From an uncultured Bacilli bacterium (GTDB lineage Bacteria; Bacillota_I; Bacilli_A; RF39; UBA660): 31,220 nucleotides of DNA. Below are positions 15,080-22,793 of this stretch, piece by piece. A program made the translations under genes and the position numbers. Position 1 is the stretch's first letter. Every line of letters starts with the position of its first letter. The stretch covers positions 1-31,220 of the forward strand of contig CAKPFH010000009.1 in assembly GCA_934153655.1 (NCBI GenBank), written 5' to 3'. Under the pieces are notes generated by a model, which saw only the letters and a list, made by a program, of their open reading frames with translations, made no database searches and had not been told where the DNA came from.

Positions 15080-15837
15080 TTAGTATCAAAAGTAATCGTG
15101 AAATTGAACTTTTAAGAGTGGCAGGTTCAATTGTCTATGATACTCATTGTTATTTAAAGCCTTTTATAAAGGCTGGAATAACAACCAAGGAAATAGACAA
15201 GTTAGGCTATGATTATATCATAAGTCGAGGAGCTTCGCCTTCTTTTAAGGGATATGAAGGTTATCCTGCTAGTATTTGTACTAGTATAAATCAAGAAGTA
15301 GTACATGGTATTCCAAGTAATAGACGTCTTAAAAATGGTGATATAATAACACTTGATATTGGGGCTTGCTATAACGGATATCATGGGGATTCAGCTTGGA
15401 CTTATGCTGTTGGTGAAATTACAGAAGATAAAAAATACTTGATGGAGCATACAAAAAAATCTTTATATGTTGGTTTGGCAGAAGTTAAACCAGGCAATCA
15501 TATAGGTGATATTGGTAATGCTATTGAAACATATGCTAAAGAGCATAATTTAGGTGTTATTAAAGAGTTGGTTGGACATGGCGTTGGAACTAATGTTCAT
15601 GAAGAACCAGATGTACCAAATTATGGACATCCTCATAGTGGTCCTACTTTGAAAAAAGGTATGGTAATTGCTGTTGAACCAATGTTAACTTTAGGAAGTC
15701 CAGAAATTTGTATTTTAGATGATGATTGGACAATTGAAACAGAAGATTATTCAATTTCTGCTCATTATGAACATACTGTAGTTGTAACTGAAACAGGTTA
15801 CGAAATATTAACAGGAGGTAAAAATGGCCAAGAATGA
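15076..15837 (+). CDS. map: type I methionine aminopeptidase
   Basis: A 253-residue type Ia enzyme that removes the initiator methionine from nascent proteins. All five metal ligands can be placed: D94, D105, H168, E201 and E232, in 'LDIGACYNGYHGDSAW', 'VGHGVGTNVHEEPDVPNYG', 'VIAVEPM' and 'SAHYEHTVVV'. H77 matches the conserved substrate histidine. There is no N-terminal zinc extension. The start is in ATGA with adk, and its end overlaps infA by 14 nt, carrying the infA ribosome site (AGGAGG). Confidence 0.97.
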   Translation: MISIKSNREIELLRVAGSIVYDTHCYLKPFIKAGITTKEIDKLGYDYIISRGASPSFKGYEGYPASICTSINQEVVHGIPSNRRLKNGDIITLDIGACYNGYHGDSAWTYAVGEITEDKKYLMEHTKKSLYVGLAEVKPGNHIGDIGNAIETYAKEHNLGVIKELVGHGVGTNVHEEPDVPNYGHPHSGPTLKKGMVIAVEPMLTLGSPEICILDDDWTIETEDYSISAHYEHTVVVTETGYEILTGGKNGQE

Positions 15838-16039
15838 TACTATTGAAGTAGAAGGTAAAGTATTAGAAGTTTTACCAGGGTATAAATTTAAGGTAGAGCT
15901 TGTTAACAAGCATATAATTGAAGCTCACGTTTCTGGTAAAATGCGAATGAACTACATTCGTATCATTGAAGGTGATAATGTGGTTATTGAATTATCACCA
16001 TATGATTTAACACGTGGGCGAATAACCTATAGAAAATAA
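15824..16039 (+). CDS. infA: translation initiation factor IF-1
   Basis: A 71-residue OB-fold protein that blocks the A site during initiation. 'MAKNDTIEVEGKVLEVLPGYKFKVEL' and 'HVSGKMRMNYIRIIEGDNVVIELSPYDLTRGRITYR' are the family sequence from end to end. The start is the ATG just after AGGAGG-TAAAA inside map. An intervening KOW-domain gene found in some Firmicutes between map and infA is not present. rpmJ follows 15 nt later. Confidence 0.98.
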   Translation: MAKNDTIEVEGKVLEVLPGYKFKVELVNKHIIEAHVSGKMRMNYIRIIEGDNVVIELSPYDLTRGRITYRK

Positions 16040-16054
16040 TAGGAGGGAAATATA

Positions 16055-16168
16055 ATGAAAGTAAAACCATCTGTAAAACCAATTTGTGCAAAATGCAAAG
16101 TTATTAAAAGAAAAGGTAAAGTTATGGTAATTTGTGAAAATCCAAAACACAAACAAACTCAAGGTTAA
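16055..16168 (+). CDS. rpmJ: 50S ribosomal protein L36
   Basis: A 37-residue L36 of the zinc-binding type, easily missed for its length. It reads 'MKVKPSVKPICAKCKVIKRK' then 'GKVMVICENPKHKQTQG'; ligands are C11, C14, C27 and H32. AGGAGGG precedes the ATG. It lies between infA and rpsM as in nearly all bacteria. L36 organises 23S rRNA in the factor-binding region; zinc-limited cells often switch to a C-minus copy, not seen here. Confidence 0.97.
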   Translation: MKVKPSVKPICAKCKVIKRKGKVMVICENPKHKQTQG

Positions 16169-16182
16169 TAGGAGGTGTAATT

Positions 16183-16548
16183 ATGGCTAGAATCAAGGGT
16201 GTAGACATACCAAACGATAAACATATCGTTATATCATTAACTTATATTTACGGTATTGGAAGAAATCTTGCTAAAACAATTTGTTTAAACGCAAACGTTG
16301 AACCAACTAAAAAAGCAGGAGAATTAGATACTGAAGAATTAAACAGATTAAGAGATGAAATTAATAAACATTTAGTTGAAGGTGATTTACGTCGTGAAGT
16401 AAATATGAACATTAAAACTAAAATGGAAATCAATTCTTATCAAGGAACTCGTCATAAAAAAGGTTTACCAGTAAGAGGACAAAGAACAAATAGAAATGCT
16501 CGTACTCGTAAAGGTAAAGGTAAAACAGTTGCTAATAAGAAGAAATAG
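16183..16548 (+). CDS. rpsM: 30S ribosomal protein S13
   Basis: A 121-residue S13 in the 30S head, contacting the P-site tRNA with its C-terminal tail and bridging L5. 'MARIKGVDIPNDKHIVISLTYIYGIGRNLAKTICLNANV' and 'LRREVNMNIKTKMEINSYQGTRHKKGLPVRGQRTNRNARTRKGK' are conserved. GGAGGTG lies before the ATG. A 23-nt spacer with AAGGAGG leads to rpsK. Confidence 0.98.
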   Translation: MARIKGVDIPNDKHIVISLTYIYGIGRNLAKTICLNANVEPTKKAGELDTEELNRLRDEINKHLVEGDLRREVNMNIKTKMEINSYQGTRHKKGLPVRGQRTNRNARTRKGKGKTVANKKK

Positions 16549-16571
16549 TTTATAAAAAAGGAGGTTAAACT

Positions 16572-16955
16572 ATGGCTTATAAACAAAGAAAAAGAAAAGT
16601 AAAAAAGAATGTGCCTGAAGGTATAGCACATATTCATGCTACTTTCAATAACACAATAGTTACTTTATCTGATAAAGATGGAAACGCAATTGCATGGGCT
16701 AGTGCTGGGGCATTAGGATTTAAAGGAAGTAAAAAATCAACTCCATTCGCTGCAGGTCTTGCCAGTGAAGCAGCTGGTAAAAAGGCATATGATGCAGGAA
16801 TGCGTAAAGTTGAAGTATATGTAAAAGGACTTGGACCAGGAAGAGAAACTGCAATTCGTTCACTTCAAACAGCAGGACTTGAGATTACATCAATTAGTGA
16901 TGTAACACCAATCCCACATAATGGATGTCGTCCACCAAAACGTCCACGTGGTTAA
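16572..16955 (+). CDS. rpsK: 30S ribosomal protein S11
   Basis: A 127-residue S11 on the 30S platform near the mRNA exit. The basic N-terminus (KQRKRKVKKNVPEG) is followed by 'AHIHATFNNTIVTLSDKDGNAIAWASAGALGFKGSKKSTPFAA', and the diagnostic end 'SISDVTPIPHNGCRPPKRPRG' is complete. AAGGAGG precedes the ATG. Standard alpha-operon order with rpoA following. Confidence 0.98.
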   Translation: MAYKQRKRKVKKNVPEGIAHIHATFNNTIVTLSDKDGNAIAWASAGALGFKGSKKSTPFAAGLASEAAGKKAYDAGMRKVEVYVKGLGPGRETAIRSLQTAGLEITSISDVTPIPHNGCRPPKRPRG

Positions 16956-16970
16956 TAAGGAGGAATACTG

Positions 16971-17942
16971 ATGGCAAATTTTGTAATACCATTTGAAAAA
17001 CCTATTTATAAGGTAGCAGATTATACTGAAAATAATTTTTATGGTAAATTTGAATTAGAACCACTTGAAAGAGGATTTGGTAATACAATAGGAAATGCTC
17101 TTAGAAGAGTTTTACTTTCTAGTTTACCAGGAAGTGCAATTTCTAGTGTTAAAATTGAAGGAATTCAACATGAATTCCAAACAATGGATGGAGTTATTGA
17201 AGACGTAACAACAATTATTTTAAATTTAAAAAGTGTTGTTGTAAAAAATCATTCTCAAGAAATGAAATATATGCGTTTAGACGTAACTTGTGATAGTGAT
17301 GAAATGGAAGTTAAAGCAGGAGACTTTATAGTTGATCCTGATGTAGAAGTAATTAATCCTGATTTACATATTGCAACTCTTTCTCGTGGAGCTCATTTAG
17401 TTATGGAAATGACTGTTACAAATGGTAGAGGTTATGTAAAAAGTGAAGAAAATAAAAAACTTCTTGATATCAAGAAAATTGGAACAATTCCTGTTGATTC
17501 ACTTTATTCACCAATTGAAAGAGTATCATATGAAGTTGATAATGCTCGTGTTGGACAAAATGAAAATTATGATAAATTAATTTTAAATGTTTGGACTAAT
17601 GGTAGTATCAAACCAGAAGAAGCAATTGCAATAGCAGCAAAAATCTTAGTTGCTCATTTCAATATTTTAGTTGATTTAGCAAACATTGCAGATTTAACTG
17701 GCTTAATGATTGAAAAAACTGAAGATAGTAAATCTAAAGAATTAGAAACTTTAATTGAAGATTTAGATTTCTCTGTTAGAACATTTAATTGCTTAAAGAG
17801 AGCTAATATCAAAACACTTAAAGATTTAGTAGACAAAAAACAAAGTGATTTTACAAAAATTCGTAATTTAGGTAAAAAATCTTTGAAAGAAGTATTAGAT
17901 AAGATCAAAGATATGGGTCTATCATTACATGATGAAGATTAG
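16971..17942 (+). CDS. rpoA: DNA-directed RNA polymerase alpha subunit
   Basis: A 323-residue alpha subunit, which nucleates polymerase assembly. The N-terminal dimerisation domain shows 'FYGKFELEPLERGFGNTIGNALRRVLLSSLPGSAISSVKIEGIQHEF', then 'NARVGQNENYDKLILNVWTNGSIKPEEAI'. The C-terminal domain (from about residue 260) has 'SVRTFNCLKRANIKTLKDLVD' and 'IRNLGKKSLKEVLDKIKDMGLSL', which contacts UP elements and activators. AAGGAGG precedes the ATG. rplQ follows at 11 nt. Confidence 0.98.
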   Translation: MANFVIPFEKPIYKVADYTENNFYGKFELEPLERGFGNTIGNALRRVLLSSLPGSAISSVKIEGIQHEFQTMDGVIEDVTTIILNLKSVVVKNHSQEMKYMRLDVTCDSDEMEVKAGDFIVDPDVEVINPDLHIATLSRGAHLVMEMTVTNGRGYVKSEENKKLLDIKKIGTIPVDSLYSPIERVSYEVDNARVGQNENYDKLILNVWTNGSIKPEEAIAIAAKILVAHFNILVDLANIADLTGLMIEKTEDSKSKELETLIEDLDFSVRTFNCLKRANIKTLKDLVDKKQSDFTKIRNLGKKSLKEVLDKIKDMGLSLHDED

Positions 17943-17953
17943 GAGGGATAAAA

Positions 17954-18298
17954 ATGGCATATCGTAAATTAGGTCGTGATAACAAACATAGAAGAAGCAT
18001 GCTTGCTAACTTAACTAAAGATGTTATCATGAATGAAAGAATTCAAACTACAGATACACGTGCTAAAGAAGTACGTAAATTTGTTGATAAAATGATTACT
18101 TATGGAAAAAAAGGTGATCTAGTATCAAGAAGATTAGCACTTGCATTCCTTCATAATGATACCGAATGTGTAAACAAAATATTCAACGAATTAGCACCTC
18201 GTTATGAAAACAGAAATGGTGGATATACAAGAATTTTAAAAGTAGACGAAAGACGTGGAGACGGAGCTTTAGTTTCTATTATAGAATTAGTTAAATAA
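17954..18298 (+). CDS. rplQ: 50S ribosomal protein L17
   Basis: A 114-residue L17, at the tunnel exit. 'MAYRKLGRDNKHRRSMLANLTKDVIMNERIQTTDTRAKEVRKFVDKMIT' and 'RNGGYTRILKVDERRGDGALVSIIELV' cover the short bacterial form. It is the last gene of the superoperon: its TAA lies inside the terminator hairpin. The ecfA/ecfT/truA genes that often follow in Firmicutes are not here; the next gene is on the other strand. Confidence 0.98.
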   Translation: MAYRKLGRDNKHRRSMLANLTKDVIMNERIQTTDTRAKEVRKFVDKMITYGKKGDLVSRRLALAFLHNDTECVNKIFNELAPRYENRNGGYTRILKVDERRGDGALVSIIELVK

Positions 18299-18313
18299 CT
18301 AGTTCTTTTTTTT
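18284..18313 (+). terminator. terminator of the S10-spc-alpha operon
   Basis: GAATTAGTTA (18284-18293) pairs with TAACTAGTTC (18296-18305) with one wobble, followed by eight Ts. The last codons and stop of rplQ form the left arm and loop. Confidence 0.85.
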
Positions 18314-18383
18314 ACCTAAAAAAGATAAAAAATATTACAGTTGTCATGATATCATTATGATAGTATCTAAAAAATAAGTAAAA

Positions 18384-18405
18384 TAAAAAAACACCGAAGT
18401 GTTTT
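18384..18405 (-). terminator. terminator of the minus-strand membrane gene
   Basis: On the minus strand AAACAC-TTCG-GTGTTT is followed by a T-rich run. The UUCG tetraloop makes this hairpin especially stable. The stem overlaps the gene's stop codon (TAA, 18406-18404). Confidence 0.85.
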
Positions 18406-18709
18406 AAATCTTTTTTCTTCTTATAAATATTCTAATAATATAAAATAAGAAAATAATCATTAATATAACATAAATCCAAACTAATATTGTATATAAATCT
18501 CCTTTAGCATATTTAGCAATAATAGCTGGAATATTTTCGGGAAAATATTTAGCTATAAAAACTTTTATTTCTTTTACTGTATTGTATTTTAGAAAAGTTA
18601 AAATTCTTAAGAAGATATCAAAAATAGCTACAAAGAAAACTACATTAGAAAGTCTTCGAAAGAAACAAATAACAATTACTAATAATACAATAAATATAAT
18701 TGCATCCAT
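18404..18709 (-). CDS. small membrane protein of unknown function
   Basis: A 101-residue hydrophobic protein that I do not recognise. Membrane segments are about residues 3-17 (AIIFIVLLVIVICFF), 22-39 (NVVFFVAIFDIFLRILTF) and 73-94 (ILVWIYVILMIIFLFYIIRIFI). Between them lies a loop with 'IAKYFPENIPAIIAKYAKGD'. It ends in RRKKI, expected to be cytoplasmic. Its own promoter and a UUCG terminator make it a single-gene unit convergent to rplQ. GGAAGTG lies before the ATG on the minus strand. It looks like the YggT/two-helix type of small inner membrane proteins only in size. Confidence 0.65.
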   Translation of the reverse strand: MDAIIFIVLLVIVICFFRRLSNVVFFVAIFDIFLRILTFLKYNTVKEIKVFIAKYFPENIPAIIAKYAKGDLYTILVWIYVILMIIFLFYIIRIFIRRKKI

Positions 18710-18733
18710 TACTTCACTTCCTATTCTATAAAT

Positions 18734-18762
18734 ATTTTATCAAACATTAATTTTTTTAGCAA
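18734..18762 (-). promoter_or_regulatory. promoter of the minus-strand membrane gene
   Basis: On the minus strand TTGCTA (18762-18757), 17-nt spacer, TAAAAT (18739-18734), with TGA directly before the -10 (extended-type TGn). Confidence 0.7.
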
Positions 18763-18826
18763 TATATTTTTAAACATCTTTACTTAGAAAAAATATTATT
18801 ATATAATTATTATATTAGGAGGAGTG

Positions 18827-19675
18827 ATGAATAGAGAATTTAAAAAAAGTTTTTTTACTAGTTTATTAACAGTTTTATTAATTATATCTAGTTTAATAGG
18901 TTTAAAATTAACTAATTTTTTCAATTTAACTATTTCAGTTGATTTCTTAACTTATCCCTTTACTTTTTTATGTACTTTGTTAATTTATAACTATAGTAAC
19001 AAGAAAAAGGCATATGAAAGTATCTTAATTGCAACTTTAATTCAAATATTTATTATTATAAGTTACACCTTAGCAATTAAATTAGGAGATCAAGCTGTTA
19101 TACCTGATATGGCAAGTTATGTAAATGCTTTATTTAAAGTAGATGAGATTAAAATTCTATCTAGATTGTTAGCCTTTTTATTATCGCATTATACTTTAAT
19201 TTACATCTATGAAAACTTTAAAAACTATGGTAAAGAATTCTTAGGAGTAATCCTTGGCTTATTAGCTTCTTTATTTTTAGATGCAACTATTTATTTGGTA
19301 ATAACTTTAAATGACTATGAACCAACATTTGTTATTAATATGCTATTAAGTAATATAATTGTTTCAATTATCATGGTAGTTATAATAACTGGTTTATATT
19401 ATTTACTTAAAGAAAACAGTCAAGAAGTAGTTGTAATAGAAGGTATGAATATAAGTGTTAGTAATTTAAAAGATAAAGATAAATCAATTGAAGATGTTAT
19501 GAAAAAAACTGATACTTCTAAGAAAAATAATTATAAAAAACCAAGAAAAAATAATAATTATAACAAAACTAGTGATAAAAATAATAACAAAACTAATAGT
19601 AAAAATACTACTAAAAAAACGACAACTAAAACTAAAAATAGTAAAGTCAAAGTAAAGCAACCTGAGAAAAAGTAA
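18827..19675 (+). CDS. VUT/YhhQ-like membrane protein with Lys/Asn-rich tail
   Basis: A 282-residue protein with six to seven membrane segments over residues about 8-200. 'LTISVDFLTYPFTFLCTLLIYNYSNKKKAYESILIATL' resembles the 'FPLTFLxTDLINEIYGKKKA' signature of the VUT/YhhQ family (queuosine-precursor or vitamin uptake), and 'GLLASLFLDATIYLVI' resembles the family's 'D-T' helix. The usual Asp of 'TDLINE' is missing, so transport activity is uncertain. The last ~55 residues are a Lys/Asn/Thr low-complexity cytoplasmic tail. The start is ATG 18827 after AGGAGGA; GTG 18824 is too close to the ribosome site. A TATAAT at 18802-18807 is a candidate -10. Confidence 0.6.
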   Translation: MNREFKKSFFTSLLTVLLIISSLIGLKLTNFFNLTISVDFLTYPFTFLCTLLIYNYSNKKKAYESILIATLIQIFIIISYTLAIKLGDQAVIPDMASYVNALFKVDEIKILSRLLAFLLSHYTLIYIYENFKNYGKEFLGVILGLLASLFLDATIYLVITLNDYEPTFVINMLLSNIIVSIIMVVIITGLYYLLKENSQEVVVIEGMNISVSNLKDKDKSIEDVMKKTDTSKKNNYKKPRKNNNYNKTSDKNNNKTNSKNTTKKTTTKTKNSKVKVKQPEKK

Positions 19676-19773
19676 AAAATATGTTAAAAGTGTTGATTTA
19701 ACTACATTTTTATGATAATTTGTATATATAAGCATGATATATGTGCTTAATTCATTAATAAAGGAGGAACATA

Positions 19774-20046
19774 ATGAAAAAAATCGAATTAGTAGAAGCT
19801 GTTGCTACAAATGCTGGATTAACTAAGGCAGATGCTGCAAGAGCAATTGATGCTACATTTGAAGCAATTACTGAAGCTTTAAAAAAGGGAGATAAACTAA
19901 CATTAGTTGGTTTCGGAACTTTTGGTGTTTCAAGAAGAGAAGGACGTACTGGACGTAATCCTCAAACTGGAGCAGCTGTTAAAATACCAGCTCGTAATGC
20001 TGTAACTTTTAAAGCAGGTAATCAATTAAAGAAATCTGTTAACTAA
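19774..20046 (+). CDS. hup: HU family DNA-binding protein
   Basis: A 90-residue HU protein that bends DNA as a dimer and organises the nucleoid. 'MKKIELVEAVATNAGLTKADAARAIDATFEAITEALKKGDKLTLVGFGTFGVSRREGRTGRNPQTG' and 'VKIPARNAVTFKAGNQLKKSVN' are the complete family pattern, with the DNA-contact arm at about residues 53-75 (RREGRTGRNPQTG...). AAGGAGG precedes the ATG. The 98-nt upstream region is AT-rich, with several -10-like boxes and a small AAGCA/TGCTT hairpin; no single promoter stands out. A strong terminator follows at the stop. Confidence 0.97.
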   Translation: MKKIELVEAVATNAGLTKADAARAIDATFEAITEALKKGDKLTLVGFGTFGVSRREGRTGRNPQTGAAVKIPARNAVTFKAGNQLKKSVN

Positions 20047-20074
20047 AAAGTTTTAAACTTTTTAGTTTTTTTTT
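20041..20074 (+). terminator. terminator of hup
   Basis: A near-perfect palindrome, AACTAAAAAGTTT (20041-20053) and AAACTTTTTAGTT (20055-20067), is followed by Ts to 20074. It contains the hup stop codon. Confidence 0.9.
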
Positions 20075-20094
20075 AACATTGTCCTTCAAAAATA

Positions 20095-20123
20095 TTGCTA
20101 ATATTTTAAGTATATGCTATCAT
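20095..20123 (+). promoter_or_regulatory. promoter with extended -10 upstream of cca
   Basis: TTGCTA (20095-20100), 17-nt spacer ending in TGC (extended -10 type), TATCAT (20118-20123). It lies about 200 nt upstream of cca. The predicted start is near the G-run at 20130. Confidence 0.6.
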
Positions 20124-20129
20124 TTATAT

Positions 20130-20161
20130 GGGGATGAGTGGTGAGAATTAACCACTTTTTA
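20130..20161 (+). ncRNA. short promoter-proximal terminator: attenuator or tiny RNA
   Basis: Directly after the predicted start site is GGGGATG, then AGTGGT (20137-20142) pairing with ACCACT (20151-20156), then TTTTT. Transcription from the promoter just upstream would end after ~32 nt. It could be an attenuator in the cca leader or a very short RNA. The GGGATGA element recurs at 25263. Confidence 0.4.
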
Positions 20162-20255
20162 TATATTAAACAAAAATTATAATGAACAAAATTTCTCAAG
20201 TAATAAAATTAATAATAATTATAATATCAAAAATAAATTAAAAATAGAGAAAATA

Positions 20256-20291
20256 ACATCATTTTTAGTGATGTAAGCAAATTTATTTGCT
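20256..20291 (+). promoter_or_regulatory. two tandem hairpins in the cca leader
   Basis: ACATCA (20256-20261) pairs with TGATGT (20269-20274), and AGCAAAT (20276-20282) pairs with ATTTGCT (20285-20291). Both lie 20-60 nt upstream of the cca ribosome site. A weak T-rich stretch follows. Regulatory meaning is inferred only from location. The rest of 20162-20255 is AT-rich with no gene. Confidence 0.4.
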
Positions 20292-20320
20292 TTGTTCTAA
20301 AGAATTAAAGAAGGAGAAGA

Positions 20321-21430
20321 ATGAAAAAAATTGCTTTAGAATTTTTAAAGATAATAACTAGTAAAGGATATAAAGCTTACATTGTAGGTGGTTTTGTTAG
20401 AGACAGTCTTATGAAAATAGTATCTCATGACATTGATGTAACAACAAATGCAACACCTCAAGAATTAAAGACAATTTTTAGTGAAGTTAAATTTCCTCGT
20501 AACATGAATGATGAAAATAGTTATGGATCAGTTAGTGTTATATATAAAAATATTTTATTTGAAGTAACAACTTTTCGCGAAGAATTAGAATACTTAGATA
20601 ATCGTCATCCTTCAAGTATTCATTATATAGATGATTTAGAAACTGATTTAAAACGAAGAGATTTTACAATAAATGCTATTTGCATGGATGAAAATGGTAT
20701 AATAGTAGATCCTTTAAATGGAAGAATAGATATTAAAAACAAATTAATTAAAACTATCAACAATCCTTATAAATCCTTTCATGATGATGCCCTTAGAATT
20801 TTAAGAGCTATTAGGTTTGCTACTATTTTAGATTTTAAATTAGATGATGAATTAATTGAAGCTGTTAAAATAACAAAGAAATATTTAAAAAATATCTCTT
20901 ATGATAGAAAAAAACATGAACTTGATAAAATATTTGTCAATATTCATGCTAAAAGAGGAATTGAATTATTAAAAGAATTAGAATTAACCGAAGTATTAGA
21001 ATTAAATAATCTTGATTTAGTAAAAGATTATTCAGATTTAATTGGTATTTGGTCAATGATAAATTCTAGTGCTTATCCATTTACTAAAAATGAAAAAGAA
21101 TTAATTAAAAATATAAATACAGTTTATAAATTAGATAACTTAGATCCTGTTGTTTTATATAAATATGGTTTGTATGTTAATACAATTGCCGGTAGTAATA
21201 AAAACATATCTAAACAAGAAATAAATAAAGCTTATAATGATTTACCAATTCATACAAGAAGTGATATAAAGATAACTGCTCAGGAAATATGTGATTTATT
21301 AAATAAAAAACCAAATTCTTTTTTAAATATTATTTTTAAACAATTAGAATTAGATATATTAACTAGTAAAGTTGATAATAACAACGAAACTTTAAAAAAA
21401 TATGTTTTAAATAATTTTAATAATCTTTAA
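20321..21430 (+). CDS. cca: CCA tRNA nucleotidyltransferase
   Basis: A 369-residue class II CCA-adding enzyme that builds or repairs the 3' CCA of tRNAs. The head domain has 'AYIVGGFVRDSL' (GGxxR, residues 23-27), the metal-binding D37/D39 in 'SHDIDVTT', and the neck 'KRRDFTINAI' (112-119). The template region 'DDALRILRAIRFATIL' (155-170) and 'ISYDRKKHELDKIF' follow. The C-terminal body and tail are divergent, as is usual. The length fits Firmicutes enzymes. AGAAGGAG precedes the ATG. It has its own leader with hairpins and, upstream, a possible attenuator. Confidence 0.95.
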   Translation: MKKIALEFLKIITSKGYKAYIVGGFVRDSLMKIVSHDIDVTTNATPQELKTIFSEVKFPRNMNDENSYGSVSVIYKNILFEVTTFREELEYLDNRHPSSIHYIDDLETDLKRRDFTINAICMDENGIIVDPLNGRIDIKNKLIKTINNPYKSFHDDALRILRAIRFATILDFKLDDELIEAVKITKKYLKNISYDRKKHELDKIFVNIHAKRGIELLKELELTEVLELNNLDLVKDYSDLIGIWSMINSSAYPFTKNEKELIKNINTVYKLDNLDPVVLYKYGLYVNTIAGSNKNISKQEINKAYNDLPIHTRSDIKITAQEICDLLNKKPNSFLNIIFKQLELDILTSKVDNNNETLKKYVLNNFNNL

Positions 21431-21472
21431 AAATAATCTTTTTTATGTTATTCTTATTATAGAAGGAGGAAT

Positions 21473-21952
21473 ATGAAAAAAATACTTTGTTATTTAGGAA
21501 TATTATTTTTATTATTTTTATTAGTCTTACCCCCAGCTTTAAGAATTTTCTTGAAAGATAAAGAAGATCCTATTGAAGAAGATATTACTAAAGCAACTTT
21601 AGTTTGTCAAAATGATACCTTTGTTACTAATACTAATTATGAAAATGATGAAGTAAAAATGATTGTAATAAAAAAAATAAATGGTGTTGTTGATAGTAAT
21701 GGTAATGTTGTAGGTGATAATACTAAATCTGATATTGAAAAAGAATTAGATATAAATCCCCTTTATAATTTAGTTGATACTTTAAAAGATAAAGAAGGAG
21801 TTAACTATAATAAAACCAATGAATTTGAAGCAATTGCTTTAAATTTTACTAATAATAAATATGATGATTTAGATTTATCTTTAATAACTAAACCTTTAGT
21901 AGAACAAAAAGACTACTATGAATATCTTCAATTAGTATGTATAACTAGGTAA
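21473..21952 (+). CDS. membrane-anchored protein of unknown function
   Basis: A 159-residue protein with an uncleaved anchor or signal at about residues 4-24 (ILCYLGILFLLFLLVLPPAL) and a polar outside domain. This has a strand-like 'KATLVCQNDTFVTNTNYENDEVKMIVIKKINGVV', two cysteines (in 'LVCQND' and 'QLVCITR') and a charged linker. The first Cys pattern faintly resembles YehR/DUF1307-type secreted proteins, but I would not assign a family. AGAAGGAGG precedes the ATG. Its 3' end overlaps the convergent gerB by 8 nt, and no terminator is visible between them. Confidence 0.65.
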   Translation: MKKILCYLGILFLLFLLVLPPALRIFLKDKEDPIEEDITKATLVCQNDTFVTNTNYENDEVKMIVIKKINGVVDSNGNVVGDNTKSDIEKELDINPLYNLVDTLKDKEGVNYNKTNEFEAIALNFTNNKYDDLDLSLITKPLVEQKDYYEYLQLVCITR

Positions 21953-22793
21953 TAAGTAAACTAATAATATAAATTAAAATAGTAATTAAAAGAAGAAAAA
22001 TATTAGAATACTTCTTTTTTTTATCTATAAAACTCTTAATTTGATAAAAACTAATTATTAAGAAATAATAAAAACTAAATAAATAATTTAAACTAAAAAT
22101 AAATTCTATTCTTTCAATAAAATCTAAAAGATTTATTTTTTTAAAAATTATAATAAAAGGAAACTCATATAAATTAGTTAAAGTAGTACCTAAAATACCA
22201 ATTATAAATAAATAAGTAAATAATTGATATAAAAAATTAATTAATAAAAATTTAAAACTTATCTTAGCATTACTAGGTCCATAGATTATAAAATATATAT
22301 AAGTAAGCATAATAGCATAAAAAATACTATTACTAAAAATATTATTAGTTAATAAATTAGTACTATAATTTTCTATTTCTAAATAAAAACTACTTAAAAA
22401 TATACTAATAATTAATAAAGTAACAAAAAAATAACTAGATAAAAGAATAATTTTAATAATTGTATGATAACCCTTTTTAGTAATTAATAAACAAGTAATA
22501 ATTAATAATAAACTAATAACTATTCCTGAATAATTTCTTAAAATATTACTACTTATGAAATAAGTTATTTTATTAAGATAAATGGGTTGAATTATAATAG
22601 TTATAAGAAAAAGAATAAATTTAGTTATTTTATAATTATAAAGATTAGTTTTATCACTTAATTTAATCATTAAAGTAGCAAGAATAAAACCAAATAGAAG
22701 GGATATAAAAGAAAAATTATGAAAATTTAAAAGAAATATTCCTAAACTAATAATAAAGAAAGTGATATTTACTTCTATTTTATTTATTTTCAT
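21945..22793 (-). CDS. gerB: GerAB/GerB-family germinant receptor permease, compact
   Basis: A 282-residue, almost entirely hydrophobic protein with about nine to ten membrane segments joined by very short loops. It matches the GerB subunit of spore germinant receptors (APC fold). The best signature is 'NLYEFPFIIIFKKINLLDFIERIEFIFSLNYLFSFYYF' (about residues 208-245), parallel to the family's 'YP.LE..R.I.IGDFLERLDALFI'. GerB proteins are usually ~360 residues, so this is a trimmed version. It starts inside the end of gerC (14-nt overlap), so it is the third gene of the A-C-B operon. No obvious terminator follows. Confidence 0.8.
   Translation of the reverse strand: MKINKIEVNITFFIISLGIFLLNFHNFSFISLLFGFILATLMIKLSDKTNLYNYKITKFILFLITIIIQPIYLNKITYFISSNILRNYSGIVISLLLIITCLLITKKGYHTIIKIILLSSYFFVTLLIISIFLSSFYLEIENYSTNLLTNNIFSNSIFYAIMLTYIYFIIYGPSNAKISFKFLLINFLYQLFTYLFIIGILGTTLTNLYEFPFIIIFKKINLLDFIERIEFIFSLNYLFSFYYFLIISFYQIKSFIDKKKKYSNIFLLLITILIYIISLLIT

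Noticed and set aside
4395..18298. Mycoplasma genetic code (UGA = Trp)
   Set aside because: TGA stops at coupled gene junctions and TGG for Trp throughout indicate the standard code.
19556..19672. AAC/AAA/ACT-rich repeat in the VUT-like gene tail as a microsatellite
   Set aside because: It has mixed codons without a regular unit; it is a low-complexity protein tail, not a clean tandem repeat.
21945..22793. gerB as a broken pseudogene
   Set aside because: No internal stop or frameshift was seen and about ten hydrophobic segments remain, so a short but intact gene is more likely.
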